Source: SG8-40 sp035528435
Lineage (GTDB): Bacteria; Pseudomonadota; Gammaproteobacteria; Burkholderiales; Eutrophovitaceae
Reading direction: 5' to 3'
DNA length: 55,133 nt
NCBI GenBank assembly: GCA_035528435.1
Contig: DATKYN010000064.1
Coordinates: 1-55,133, forward strand
Shown here: positions 17,192 to 25,115 of the stretch, piece by piece
How the letters are laid out: every line of letters starts with the position of its first letter
How positions within the stretch are numbered: the first letter of the stretch is position 1
Position numbers and translations under genes: made by a program
The notes under the pieces: generated by a model
Told to the model about the DNA's origin: nothing
Database searches by the model: none
What the model saw: the letters and a program-made list of their open reading frames with translations, nothing else

Positions 17192-17267
17192 GGCGCAGTA
17201 GCAGGCCTTGCAGCGGGAGGCTGGCAAGAAGAAGAGGGGTCGTTTGGCCGTGCTGTTGCTGACTCAT
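17181..17267 (-). CDS. leuL: Leucine-rich leader peptide of leuA (attenuation leader)
   Basis: A 28-codon ORF from ATG 17267 to TAA 17181, 125 bp before leuA. Its product begins MSQQQHGQTT and then has eight leucines within 13 residues (PLLLASLPLQGLLL), including a run of three CTT codons and a CTG-CTA-CTG run, before RRGR and stop. Such Leu clusters just upstream of leuA are the hallmark of leu operon leaders, where ribosome stalling at Leu codons senses charged tRNA-Leu. The ORF has no Shine-Dalgarno, and the predicted start site of transcription lies only a few bases before its ATG. The identification rests on composition and position and is strong, but it is not experimentally shown here. 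Confidence 0.85.
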   Translation of the reverse strand: MSQQQHGQTTPLLLASLPLQGLLLRRGR

Positions 17268-17275
17268 AGCGATCA

Positions 17276-17304
17276 AATATATGGGTATTTGACCCCGACC
17301 GCAA
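17276..17304 (-). promoter_or_regulatory. Predicted promoter of the leuL-leuA transcript
   Basis: On the minus strand TTGCGG (17299-17304) and TATATT (17276-17281) are separated by exactly 17 bp, a good sigma-70 match. Transcription would start near 17270, about 3 nt before the leader ATG. The -35 lies 19 bp after the pssA stop codon. Confidence 0.7.
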
Positions 17305-17322
17305 GCCCCTGATGCAGGCGAC

Positions 17323-18117
17323 CTAGCTGCTTCCTGGCTCCTTGCGAGGAGGCACAGGTGTCTTTTCACGCCGTTTCGAGCGTCTCGATACCCATATTGC
17401 GTAACCCGAGAGCGTATAGAGCAGAAAGACAGCGAACAGTAATTCCGGAAGATTATCCGCCGCCTGCACCACGATTACGACCGAGAATGCGATGAGGACA
17501 ACCACCCTGAACGGCACGGCTTTACGCAGGTTGATTTCCTTGCCGCTGTAATACGGGATGTTACTGACCATGGTAAAACCGGCGATCAGGGCCAACATCC
17601 AGGCCAGCCAGGGCAGTCCCCGGATTTCGTACGCCTCCATCGCCCAGACGAAACCTGCGACCAATCCGGCTGCAGCGGGACTTGGCAACCCCTGAAAAAA
17701 ACGTTTATCGACATGCCCCATATTGGTATTGAAACGAGCCAGCCTCAACGCGGCGCAGGCACAGAAAACAAATGCTGCCAGCCAGCCAAGCTTGCCCATT
17801 CCCTTGAGTTCCCACTCGTACAAGACAAGGGCCGGAGCAGCACCGAAAGCCACCATGTCCGCGAGCGAGTCGTATTCTGCGCCAAACGCCGACTGCGTCC
17901 TCGTCAGTCTGGCGACACGACCGTCCAGCCCGTCAAATACCATTGCTGCAAAAATACCCATAGCGGCGAGTTCAAATCGCAGGTTCATCGCCTGCACAAT
18001 GGCGTAGAACCCTGCAAACAGGCCGCAGGTTGTAATGGCGTTGGGCAACCAGTAAATGCCCTGGCGTCGAAAAGCGCTTCGCATCTGCCACTTCGGCTGG
18101 GAGTCGGGATACTTCAT
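17323..18117 (-). CDS. pssA: CDP-diacylglycerol-serine O-phosphatidyltransferase
   Basis: An integral membrane enzyme that makes phosphatidylserine from CDP-diacylglycerol and serine, the first step to phosphatidylethanolamine. The CDP-alcohol phosphotransferase signature is visible as FDGLDGRVARLTRTQSAFGAEYDSLAD (D-G-x2-A-R-x8-G-x3-D-x3-D) near residue 62, followed by several hydrophobic spans. The 264-residue length and the Arg/Lys-rich tail are usual for the small membrane-type PssA. Its ATG overlaps the psd stop (ATGA), so the two consecutive pathway enzymes are translationally coupled. Part of the ilv-psd-pssA-leuA cluster. Confidence 0.95.
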   Translation of the reverse strand: MKYPDSQPKWQMRSAFRRQGIYWLPNAITTCGLFAGFYAIVQAMNLRFELAAMGIFAAMVFDGLDGRVARLTRTQSAFGAEYDSLADMVAFGAAPALVLYEWELKGMGKLGWLAAFVFCACAALRLARFNTNMGHVDKRFFQGLPSPAAAGLVAGFVWAMEAYEIRGLPWLAWMLALIAGFTMVSNIPYYSGKEINLRKAVPFRVVVLIAFSVVIVVQAADNLPELLFAVFLLYTLSGYAIWVSRRSKRREKTPVPPRKEPGSS

Positions 18118-18776
18118 TGCTCGCTAGATTGGATCTCCAGTTCGGCCAGAACGGTTTCACCAGCATACACTTTGTCGCCGACTGACACCCGGGGCCGGGA
18201 CGCCGGGGAGAGATAAAGGTCGACGCGCGACCCGAACCGAATGAAGCCGAAGCGCTGGCCCTTGTTCAGCTGGTCTCCCCGTTCAACGTAGCAAAGAATG
18301 CGCCGCGCCACCAATCCCGCCACTTGCACGCAGGTCAATTCGCGGCCGTCCTTCATGCGAATCGTGAGCGCATTGCGCTCATTCTCCAGCGATGCCTTGT
18401 CAAGCGCAGCATTGAAAAAACCACCGGCGTGGTAGTTAACATCGATCACTTCGCCATCGACGGGTGCCCGGTTGGAATGCACGTTGAATACGTTCATAAA
18501 CACACTGATCTTCAACGCATCACGCCGGTTGTACGGATCCTGCGCTTTTTCAACAACGACAATGCGCCCGTCAGCCGGCGAGCATACAAGGGCAGGATCG
18601 TCCGGCACGTTGCGCGCCGGGTCCCTGAAGAACTGCAAAACAAAGAGTGCTGCCAGCCAGAATGGCAAAGACCACCAGCCAGCGAGCCAGTTCACACACG
18701 CCGCAACCACCACCGCGATCGCCAGAAAAGGCCAACCTTCTCTGGCGATAATCGGATGGGGATAGCGTGAGTGCAT
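18114..18776 (-). CDS. psd: Phosphatidylserine decarboxylase proenzyme (short form)
   Basis: It decarboxylates phosphatidylserine to phosphatidylethanolamine after autocatalytic cleavage that creates a pyruvoyl group. The self-cleavage Gly-Ser is in the C-terminal motif RFGSRVDLYL. FNVHSNRAPVDGEV and SPADGRIVVVE are further family motifs, and two hydrophobic spans near the N-terminus (residues 15-50) anchor it to the membrane. At 220 residues it is the compact archaeal/beta-proteobacterial type rather than the E. coli 320-residue form. ATG 18776 gives MHSRYPHPIIAREGWPF, the family's usual beginning; an upstream GTG at 18788 is less likely. Confidence 0.94.
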   Translation of the reverse strand: MHSRYPHPIIAREGWPFLAIAVVVAACVNWLAGWWSLPFWLAALFVLQFFRDPARNVPDDPALVCSPADGRIVVVEKAQDPYNRRDALKISVFMNVFNVHSNRAPVDGEVIDVNYHAGGFFNAALDKASLENERNALTIRMKDGRELTCVQVAGLVARRILCYVERGDQLNKGQRFGFIRFGSRVDLYLSPASRPRVSVGDKVYAGETVLAELEIQSSEQ

Positions 18777-18849
18777 GTCTGGTGACACAGTCAGGGTGGC
18801 TTTGTTGTGAGACTTGGCGGGACAACACCCCGCAGTGACTGCTTACTGA

Positions 18850-19866
18850 CTAGTTCTTGGTTTTATCAACGAGGCGGCTGGCCTTGATCCACGGCATCAT
18901 CGAGCGCAGGCGTTCTCCCACGACTTCGATCTGATGTTCGCCAGCGATGCGGCGCATCGCTGTGAGTTTGGTTGCGCCAGTTTTATTCTCCAGCAGAAAC
19001 TCCTGGGCATAGACCCCGGTCTGGATTTCCTTGAGGATTCGACGCATCTCGTTCTTGCTCTCTTCATTGATAATGCGCGGGCCGCGACTGATGTCACCGT
19101 ACTCGGCATTGTTCGAGATGGAGTAACGCATGTTCGCTATGCCCCCCTCGTAGATCAGATCAACGATGAGTTTGAGCTCGTGCAGACATTCGAAATACGC
19201 CATTTCGGGCGCGTAGCCGGCTTCAACCAGCACCTCGAATCCGGCCTGGATCAGCGCGGACGTCCCCCCGCAAAGCACAACCTGCTCGCCAAACAGATCG
19301 GTCTCGGTCTCTTCACGGAAATTGGTTTCGATAATGCCGGCCTTGCCGCCACCGATCGCCGAGGCGTAAGACAGCGCAACATCACGCGCCTTCTTGGTCG
19401 GGTTCTGGTGAACCGCGATCAGGCAGGGAACGCCCCCGCCTTGGGCATACGTGGCTCGCACTGTATGTCCCGGCGCCTTCGGCGCCACCATGACGGCATC
19501 GAGATCAGAACGCGGAACAACCTGTCCGAAATGAATATTGAAACCATGCGCGAACCCGACCGTCGCACCCTTCTTGATATTCGGTTCGACGTCGTCACGA
19601 TAGACATCGGCAATGTGCTCGTCGGGCAGCAGCATCATGACGAAATCGGCACTCTTCACCGCAGCACCCATTTCCTTTACTTCAAAGCCGGCTTTCTTCG
19701 CCTTGTTCCATGAGGAACCACCCTTGCGCACACCGACCGTAACCTTGACACCCGAATCCTTCAGATTGAGCGCATGGGCATGGCCTTGCGAGCCGTAGCC
19801 AAGAATGGTGACTTTCTTTCCTTTGATCAGACGCAGATTTGCGTCCTTGTCGTAGTAGACCTTCAT
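18850..19866 (-). CDS. ilvC: Ketol-acid reductoisomerase (NADP+)
   Basis: It converts acetolactate and acetohydroxybutyrate to dihydroxy acids in Val/Leu/Ile synthesis by isomerisation and NADPH reduction. The 338-residue product is class I length. It has the N-terminal Rossmann motif GYGSQGHAHALNLKDSGV, cofactor-loop residues in VGVRKGGSSWNKA, and the helical domain with the Mg ligands in TDLFGEQVVLCGG and YFECLHELKLIVDLIYEGG. It lies 75 bp downstream of ilvH, in the biosynthetic order ilvI-ilvH-ilvC. Confidence 0.98.
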   Translation of the reverse strand: MKVYYDKDANLRLIKGKKVTILGYGSQGHAHALNLKDSGVKVTVGVRKGGSSWNKAKKAGFEVKEMGAAVKSADFVMMLLPDEHIADVYRDDVEPNIKKGATVGFAHGFNIHFGQVVPRSDLDAVMVAPKAPGHTVRATYAQGGGVPCLIAVHQNPTKKARDVALSYASAIGGGKAGIIETNFREETETDLFGEQVVLCGGTSALIQAGFEVLVEAGYAPEMAYFECLHELKLIVDLIYEGGIANMRYSISNNAEYGDISRGPRIINEESKNEMRRILKEIQTGVYAQEFLLENKTGATKLTAMRRIAGEHQIEVVGERLRSMMPWIKASRLVDKTKN

Positions 19867-19941
19867 GATCCCCTCTTGATTGTTTTTCCTCGCGCGAGGC
19901 GCTCCGCCAGAATCGATGCGACGGAGGCTTCTGCGACTGGA

Positions 19942-20436
19942 TTACTGCACTTTCAGAATGCGATCGCCTCGCCCGACGCCGGAAGCACCCGTGCGTACTG
20001 TCTCAAGTATGGCGCCCTTCTCCAATGCCTCGATAAAAGCATCGAGCTTCGCGCCGGTTCCGGTCAGCTCTATTGTGTAGGTCTTGTCGGTAACGTCGAG
20101 AATGCGGCCGCGGAATATGTCAGAGATGCGTTTCATTTCCTCGCGATCCTTGCCGGTTGCCCGCACCTTTACCAGCATGAGCTCGCGCTCGATATGCATC
20201 CCCTCCGATAAATCGACGACTTTTACTACATCAATCAGCTTGTTCAGCTGCTTGTTGATTTGCTCGATGACATCATCGGAGCCGCTGGTCACAATCGTCA
20301 TTCTCGACAACGACGGATCTTCAGTCGGGGCGACGGTCAGCGACTCGATGTTGTAGCCCCTCGCGGAGAAAAGTCCGGCTACGCGAGAAAGGGCGCCTGC
20401 TTCATTTTCCAGAAGCAGGGAAATAATATGGCGCAT
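19942..20436 (-). CDS. ilvH: Acetolactate synthase small (regulatory) subunit
   Basis: The regulatory subunit that activates the catalytic subunit and confers valine feedback inhibition. The 164-residue product has an N-terminal ACT domain (HIISLLLENEAGALSRVAGLFSARGYNIESLTVAPTED) with the Gly and Asn residues that bind valine in IlvH, followed by the C-terminal ferredoxin-like half. It is 41 bp downstream of ilvI on the same strand. Confidence 0.97.
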   Translation of the reverse strand: MRHIISLLLENEAGALSRVAGLFSARGYNIESLTVAPTEDPSLSRMTIVTSGSDDVIEQINKQLNKLIDVVKVVDLSEGMHIERELMLVKVRATGKDREEMKRISDIFRGRILDVTDKTYTIELTGTGAKLDAFIEALEKGAILETVRTGASGVGRGDRILKVQ

Positions 20437-20477
20437 GTCTTAAGTCTTTTATTCGTGTTGTAAGCCCGGCGCGATCA

Positions 20478-22202
20478 TCACACCAGGATCATTTCAGACA
20501 AACCCTTGCCGCCCGGAACCATGGGAAAGACGTTCTCGGTCTGGTCGGTGATGAAGTCCATGAACACCAGATCGTCCTTGCGGGCAAACGCGTCTTTCAG
20601 CGCCCCCTCGATGTCACCTGGTTTGTGGATTTGCATCCCGACGTGGCCGTAGGACTCCGCGAGCTTCACAAAGTCGGGCAGAGCATCCATATAGGACTCG
20701 GCGTAGCGATTGCCGTGGAAGAACTCCTGCCACTGCCTGACCATACCCATGTAGCGGTTATTGAGGTTGACGATCTTCAACGGCAGCCGGTACTGCTTGG
20801 CGGTAGACAGCTCCTGGATGCACATCTGGATGCTCGCCTCACCGGTCACGCAGACGATCGTTGCTTCAGGGTGGGCGAACTGTGCGCCAATCGCGTAAGG
20901 CAGGCCCACGCCCATCGTTCCCAGACCACCTGAGTTGAGCCAACGGCGCGGCTGGTCGAATTTGTAGAACTGCGCGGCCCACATCTGGTGCTGCCCGACG
21001 TCCGATGTCACATAAACGTCCTTGCCGATGCTCAGCTCGTAGAGCTTTTCCACCACCATCTGCGGCTTGATGATTTCACTGGCGCGGTCATATTTAAGGC
21101 AATCACGCGTCCGCCAGGTGTCGATCTGTTCCCACCACTGCTTGAGCCCGTCGGCATCGACTTTGTCCGACGCCTCCTCAAGCTGACGATTCAGTTCGGC
21201 GAGGACTTCTTTCACATCACCGACGATGGGCACATCAACCCGCACCCGCTTGGATATCGATGAAGGATCAATGTCAATATGAATAATCTTGCGGCTTTCC
21301 TGGGCGAAGTGCTTCGGATTACCGATCACGCGGTCATCAAAGCGCGCCCCGATTGCGATCAGAACGTCGCAGTTCTGCATCGCCATGTTTGCCTCATAGG
21401 TACCGTGCATCCCCAGCATGCCCAGGAACTGGGGATCCGTCGCCGGATAACCGCCAAGACCCATCAGTGTGTTGGTGCAGGGAAACCCCAGTTTGCGCAC
21501 CATCTGCGTCAACTCCGCCGCTGCGTTGCCAAGCACGATGCCGCCACCGCTGTAGATAACCGGGCGCTTGGCATTCATCAGGAGCTGAATCGCTTTTTTG
21601 ATCTGTCCGTTGTGGCCCTTGGTCACCAAGTTGTAGGAACGCAGTGACACAGATTTCGGATAGAAATAATTAGCCTTCTCGAGCGTCACATCCTTGGGAA
21701 TGTCGACCACAACCGGTCCCGGACGCCCGGTTGCCGCAAGGTAAAAAGCCTTCTTGATCGATGGCGCTATGTCCGCCACATTCTTGACCAGAATGTTGTG
21801 TTTGACGCAGGGCCGGGTAATACCGACGGTATCGACCTCCTGAAACGCGTCCTGACCGATGGCATGCGTTGGAACCTGACCCGTAATCACGACCATGGGG
21901 ATCGAGTCCATATACGCCGTAGCAATACCGGTAATGGCATTGGTCACGCCGGGCCCGGATGTCACCAGGGCAACACCGACCTTCTGGGTGCAGCGCGAGT
22001 AAGCATCGGCAGCGTGGACAGCGGCCTGCTCATGCCGGACAAGGATGTGCTTGACCTTTTCCTGCTTGAACAACTCATCATAAATCGGCAGAACCGCGCC
22101 ACCCGGGTAACCGAATACGAACTCGATCCCCTCTTCGGCGAGACAGCGCGAGACGATCTCGGCTCCGGTCAATTCTGTGGTCTGGGCCTCTGTCATTTCC
22201 AT
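20478..22202 (-). CDS. ilvI: Acetolactate synthase large (catalytic) subunit
   Basis: A thiamine-diphosphate/FAD enzyme that forms acetolactate from two pyruvates. It carries the catalytic Glu in RHEQAAVHAADAYSR, TSGPGVTNAITGIATAY, and the ThDP half-site ending NLNNRYMGMVRQWQEFF. The metal-binding motif that is classically GDG reads GEAS here (VTGEASIQMCIQELSTA), a conservative Asp-to-Glu change. I chose ATG 22202 over an upstream GTG at 22244 because AGGTG lies just before it and the length (574) then equals E. coli IlvI. A well-formed promoter lies about 40-70 bp upstream. First gene of the ilvI-ilvH-ilvC-psd-pssA cluster. Confidence 0.97.
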   Translation of the reverse strand: MEMTEAQTTELTGAEIVSRCLAEEGIEFVFGYPGGAVLPIYDELFKQEKVKHILVRHEQAAVHAADAYSRCTQKVGVALVTSGPGVTNAITGIATAYMDSIPMVVITGQVPTHAIGQDAFQEVDTVGITRPCVKHNILVKNVADIAPSIKKAFYLAATGRPGPVVVDIPKDVTLEKANYFYPKSVSLRSYNLVTKGHNGQIKKAIQLLMNAKRPVIYSGGGIVLGNAAAELTQMVRKLGFPCTNTLMGLGGYPATDPQFLGMLGMHGTYEANMAMQNCDVLIAIGARFDDRVIGNPKHFAQESRKIIHIDIDPSSISKRVRVDVPIVGDVKEVLAELNRQLEEASDKVDADGLKQWWEQIDTWRTRDCLKYDRASEIIKPQMVVEKLYELSIGKDVYVTSDVGQHQMWAAQFYKFDQPRRWLNSGGLGTMGVGLPYAIGAQFAHPEATIVCVTGEASIQMCIQELSTAKQYRLPLKIVNLNNRYMGMVRQWQEFFHGNRYAESYMDALPDFVKLAESYGHVGMQIHKPGDIEGALKDAFARKDDLVFMDFITDQTENVFPMVPGGKGLSEMILV

Positions 22203-22242
22203 GGCTACACCTGAGTCGGCAGATTGTTGCGGAAAACCGTTC

Positions 22243-22271
22243 ACGATACCGACTCGGCATTAACCGGTCAA
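22243..22271 (-). promoter_or_regulatory. Predicted promoter of ilvI
   Basis: On the minus strand TTGACC (22266-22271) and TATCGT (22243-22248) are separated by 17 bp, giving a 5' leader of about 35 nt before ATG 22202. I see no leader peptide rich in branched-chain residues in this short leader, unlike at leuA. Confidence 0.65.
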
Positions 22272-22318
22272 GACAGGTGATGCAATGCAGCAGTTCTCAG
22301 GAAGACAGGATCGGGAGC

Positions 22319-23131
22319 TTACATTCGAGCGCGGACCCACTGCACCCAGGAATCAAAAAGCTCGGGGGTACGGGCGGCAAGAACCGAACGCTTCCAGCCC
22401 TCCCCGGCCCAGAAATCATCATTATCGAGCGAGCACATCAATCCACCCGCCTCTTCGAGGATGAGAGAACCGGCGGCGTAGTCCCACAGCTTTTGGCCGC
22501 CATGCAGGTAGACGTCAAAGCGGCCTGCTGCCACATAGCACCATTCAAGTGTGCTGGCGCCAAAATTTCGTTGCGAGGAATACGGCGGTGATGCTGCAAG
22601 CGCCTGGGCCAGCGGCGCGGACAGGCGCTTGAAATCCACCTCGGCCATGGCGTTCTTCAGTTGTGGCACTCGCTCCTTGATCGGCAAGCGCTCGCCGTTC
22701 AGGAACGCCCCGGCACCACGTTCGGCGCAGAACAACTCGTCCGCCACCGGATCATAAACAACGCCGAGAACACTGCGTCCCTGTCGCATCAAGGCGACAG
22801 AGATCGCAAAATACGGCAGCCCGTTGACAAAGTTGGAAGTCCCGTCAATGGGGTCAACACACCAGACACCGTTCTCACCTGCCGACCAACGCTGCTGCTG
22901 CACCTCCAGCGGCATCTCCTCGCCAACGACCGCAACGGGGACAATCGTCGGCAGAAACTGGGTCAAACGGTCCTGGGCGGCCAGATCGGCCTCGGTGAAA
23001 AGGCTGCCATCGCTTTTTCGATGGTGGGCTACCTTAAGGTAGCGGGGCATGACCTCTTCGGCGGCGACGCGACGAACCAACGCACTGAGACGTTCAAGTG
23101 TGCTTGCTGACTCGCTAAGTGCCGCTTTCAT
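22319..23131 (-). CDS. Inositol monophosphatase family protein
   Basis: A 270-residue Mg-dependent phosphatase with both family signatures: WCVDPIDGTSNFVNGLPYFAIS (metal-binding DPIDGT) and KLWDYAAGSLILEEAGG (WDxAAG). Upstream, VVGEEMPLE supplies the metal-binding Glu. Possible substrates in the family include inositol phosphate, histidinol phosphate and other sugar phosphates; the sequence does not decide. It lies just upstream of the ilvI promoter on the same strand, and its ATG directly follows the stop codon of a small ORF (TAAATG). Confidence 0.9.
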   Translation of the reverse strand: MKAALSESASTLERLSALVRRVAAEEVMPRYLKVAHHRKSDGSLFTEADLAAQDRLTQFLPTIVPVAVVGEEMPLEVQQQRWSAGENGVWCVDPIDGTSNFVNGLPYFAISVALMRQGRSVLGVVYDPVADELFCAERGAGAFLNGERLPIKERVPQLKNAMAEVDFKRLSAPLAQALAASPPYSSQRNFGASTLEWCYVAAGRFDVYLHGGQKLWDYAAGSLILEEAGGLMCSLDNDDFWAGEGWKRSVLAARTPELFDSWVQWVRARM

Positions 23132-23350
23132 TTACCTCAAAACACTTTTTGCAGGAGAAACTTGGACTGCCGTTCCGGGTCGCAGTTCGCTAACACCCGG
23201 TGACCCCGTAGCCGGTGCACCCGGGAAATAGCCATGGCGCAGCCAGCAGGCCAGCGCCTTCGCCGGGTACTCGTCGATTTCTTCAATCGCCGTCGGTTCG
23301 ATGCGGTGCAGCTGAAAAATTCTCGGACACGGAATAATTGCTGTGCCCAT
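23132..23350 (-). CDS. Small hypothetical protein upstream of the inositol phosphatase
   Basis: A possible 72-residue protein from ATG 23350 to TAA 23132, whose stop abuts the next gene's ATG and whose last codons contain that gene's GAGG ribosome site. Codon third positions are GC-rich as in the neighbours (for example GAA-ATC-GAC-GAG-TAC-CCG-GCG), which argues for real coding. I recognise no domain. A further tiny ORF of 27 codons (23355-23438, minus) lies just upstream. If neither is real, 23132-23453 is simply the intergenic region between the diverging phosphatase and rsmE. Confidence 0.35.
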   Translation of the reverse strand: MGTAIIPCPRIFQLHRIEPTAIEEIDEYPAKALACWLRHGYFPGAPATGSPGVSELRPGTAVQVSPAKSVLR

Positions 23351-23453
23351 ACAATCAATCAACCTTGGCAGGGAACGCCGGGAGCATGATGGTCACGCTG
23401 AACCACGCAAGGACATCATGACCGTTTAATTGCTGCATGGCAGAATTTTAACA

Positions 23454-24227
23454 ATGAACAAAAGTATACAAAAGCGCCGCGTGAAGCCGGGAGCCCGATT
23501 CTTCATTCCCCACAAGCTCGCCAGTGGAGCAGAAGTGGGTTTGCCCGCCGACACAGCGCGCCACGCCGTGCGCGCGTTGCGGCTCCAGGTGGGTGACCCG
23601 ATCGTGTTGTTTGACGGTTTTGGCGGAGAGTATCAAGCCAGCATCTGCCGAATCGAACGTAATACTGTGTTAGCAAGAACCGGCCCATTCGACGACCGCA
23701 GCGCAGAAAGCCCAATTGATTTGCTGCTCGCCCAGGGCATGTCAAGCGGCGAACGCATGGACTTCACCATACAGAAGGCCGTGGAACTGGGAATCACCCG
23801 GATCCAGCCTCTGGCCACAACACGGTCAGTCATCAAATTGACACCGGGGCGGGCGGAGCGCAAGACGGAACACTGGCGCAAGCTGGCGATAGCCGCCAGT
23901 GAGCAGAGCGGGCGCAATCGACTAGCTGATGTCGCCGAACCGTTGCGCCTCAGCGACTGGGTCGGCCAGCTATCGCGCGAGCCTGAAGCAGACGAGTTGC
24001 GCATCCTGCTATCTCCGCAAGGGCGCATGGGGATGCAGGAGTTGCCTGCAGCGGTCCGCAGTATCGTTTTGCTTGCGGGACCGGAAGGCGGCCTCGACAA
24101 AGATGAGATTGACCTGGCCGGGCGACGAGGATTTCAATCGATACGCATGGGGCCGCGTGTGTTGCGAACCGAGACGGCGGCCCTCGCCGCGCTGGCAGCC
24201 ATCCAGCTGCGCTGGGGCGACTTCTGA
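23454..24227 (+). CDS. rsmE: 16S rRNA (uracil1498-N3)-methyltransferase
   Basis: A SPOUT-class methyltransferase that methylates U1498 of 16S rRNA with S-adenosylmethionine. The 257-residue product shows the N-terminal PUA-like part (HAVRALRLQVGDPIVLFDGFGGEY). The C-terminal knot includes LAQGMSSGERMDFTIQKAVELGITRIQPL, LLAGPEGGLDKDEI and the SAM-binding end GPRVLRTETAALAALAAIQ. I chose ATG 23454; an upstream TTG at 23430 is possible but less likely. Diverges from the inositol-phosphatase side. Confidence 0.95.
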   Translation: MNKSIQKRRVKPGARFFIPHKLASGAEVGLPADTARHAVRALRLQVGDPIVLFDGFGGEYQASICRIERNTVLARTGPFDDRSAESPIDLLLAQGMSSGERMDFTIQKAVELGITRIQPLATTRSVIKLTPGRAERKTEHWRKLAIAASEQSGRNRLADVAEPLRLSDWVGQLSREPEADELRILLSPQGRMGMQELPAAVRSIVLLAGPEGGLDKDEIDLAGRRGFQSIRMGPRVLRTETAALAALAAIQLRWGDF

Positions 24228-24284
24228 CGGTCCGCTATACTTCGCCGTCTTGAATAACCAACAACATGGGAAGACCTTCAGACA

Positions 24285-25052
24285 ATGGAAATCAGAAACA
24301 ATGCGTTCGTCGTTACGGGCGGTGCGTCCGGCCTTGGCGCCGCGACGGTCGAAATGTTTGCAGCGAAAGGCGGCAACGTTGTAATTGCTGACCTGAGCCG
24401 CGATGCCGGAGAGGCTCTTGCGGCCAAACTGGGCAAGCAGGCCTGTTTCGTCGAGTGCGACGTGTCCTCGGAAAAACACGCCCGGTCCGCCATCGAAGCT
24501 GCCTCAAAGCAGTTCGGGGGGCTCCATGGCCTGGTGAACTGCGCTGGAATCGCCATCGGCGAGAAGACCGTCGGCCGTGACGGACCCCACCGGCTTGAGA
24601 CCTTTGCCAAAGTCATCAATATCAATCTGATCGGCACGTTCAACATGATCCGGCTTGCCGCCGACGTTATGGCCAAACAGGAGCCCAACGCGGATGGCGA
24701 GCGCGGCGTCATTATCAATACTGCCTCAGTGGCAGCATTCGACGGCCAGGTGGGACAAGCGGCCTACTCTGCCTCCAAGGGCGGTGTCGTCGGGATGACA
24801 TTGCCGATCGCGCGGGATCTGTCGCGCAGCGGGATTCGTATTATGACGATCGCACCCGGCATTTTCGAAACCGCCATGCTCAAAGGCATGCCCGCCGATG
24901 TTCAGGACTCGCTTGGCAAGCAGGTGCCGTTTCCGTCGCGTCTGGGCCGGCCAGCAGAATACGCGCAGCTGGTGGAATCGATATTCTCCAATGTCATGCT
25001 CAACGGCGAGGTCATCCGCCTTGATGGCGCAATTCGTATGGCACCAAAGTAA
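24285..25052 (+). CDS. SDR family 3-hydroxyacyl-CoA dehydrogenase-like oxidoreductase
   Basis: A 255-residue short-chain dehydrogenase of the HSD17B10/type II 3-hydroxyacyl-CoA dehydrogenase group. It has NAD site VTGGASGLGAATVEMF, Asp in VVIADLS, catalytic NTASVAAFDGQVGQAAYSASKGGV (Ser, Tyr, Lys) and IAPGIFETAML. The long insert IAIGEKTVGRDGPHRLETFAKVININLIG is typical of this group. The likely role is oxidation of 3-hydroxyacyl-CoA or branched acyl-CoA in fatty-acid or isoleucine breakdown. It stands 57 bp after rsmE on the same strand; the exact substrate is not shown. Confidence 0.88.
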   Translation: MEIRNNAFVVTGGASGLGAATVEMFAAKGGNVVIADLSRDAGEALAAKLGKQACFVECDVSSEKHARSAIEAASKQFGGLHGLVNCAGIAIGEKTVGRDGPHRLETFAKVININLIGTFNMIRLAADVMAKQEPNADGERGVIINTASVAAFDGQVGQAAYSASKGGVVGMTLPIARDLSRSGIRIMTIAPGIFETAMLKGMPADVQDSLGKQVPFPSRLGRPAEYAQLVESIFSNVMLNGEVIRLDGAIRMAPK

Positions 25053-25115
25053 AGCTGGCACCGAATTAGCGTGACTCCCGGATATCATGCCCAACCAGCC
25101 AGAAACGCAGAGCGT

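Noticed and set aside
22203..22242. A branched-chain attenuation leader before ilvI like that of leuA
   Set aside because: The 5' leader after the predicted promoter is too short and holds no Leu/Val/Ile-rich ORF.
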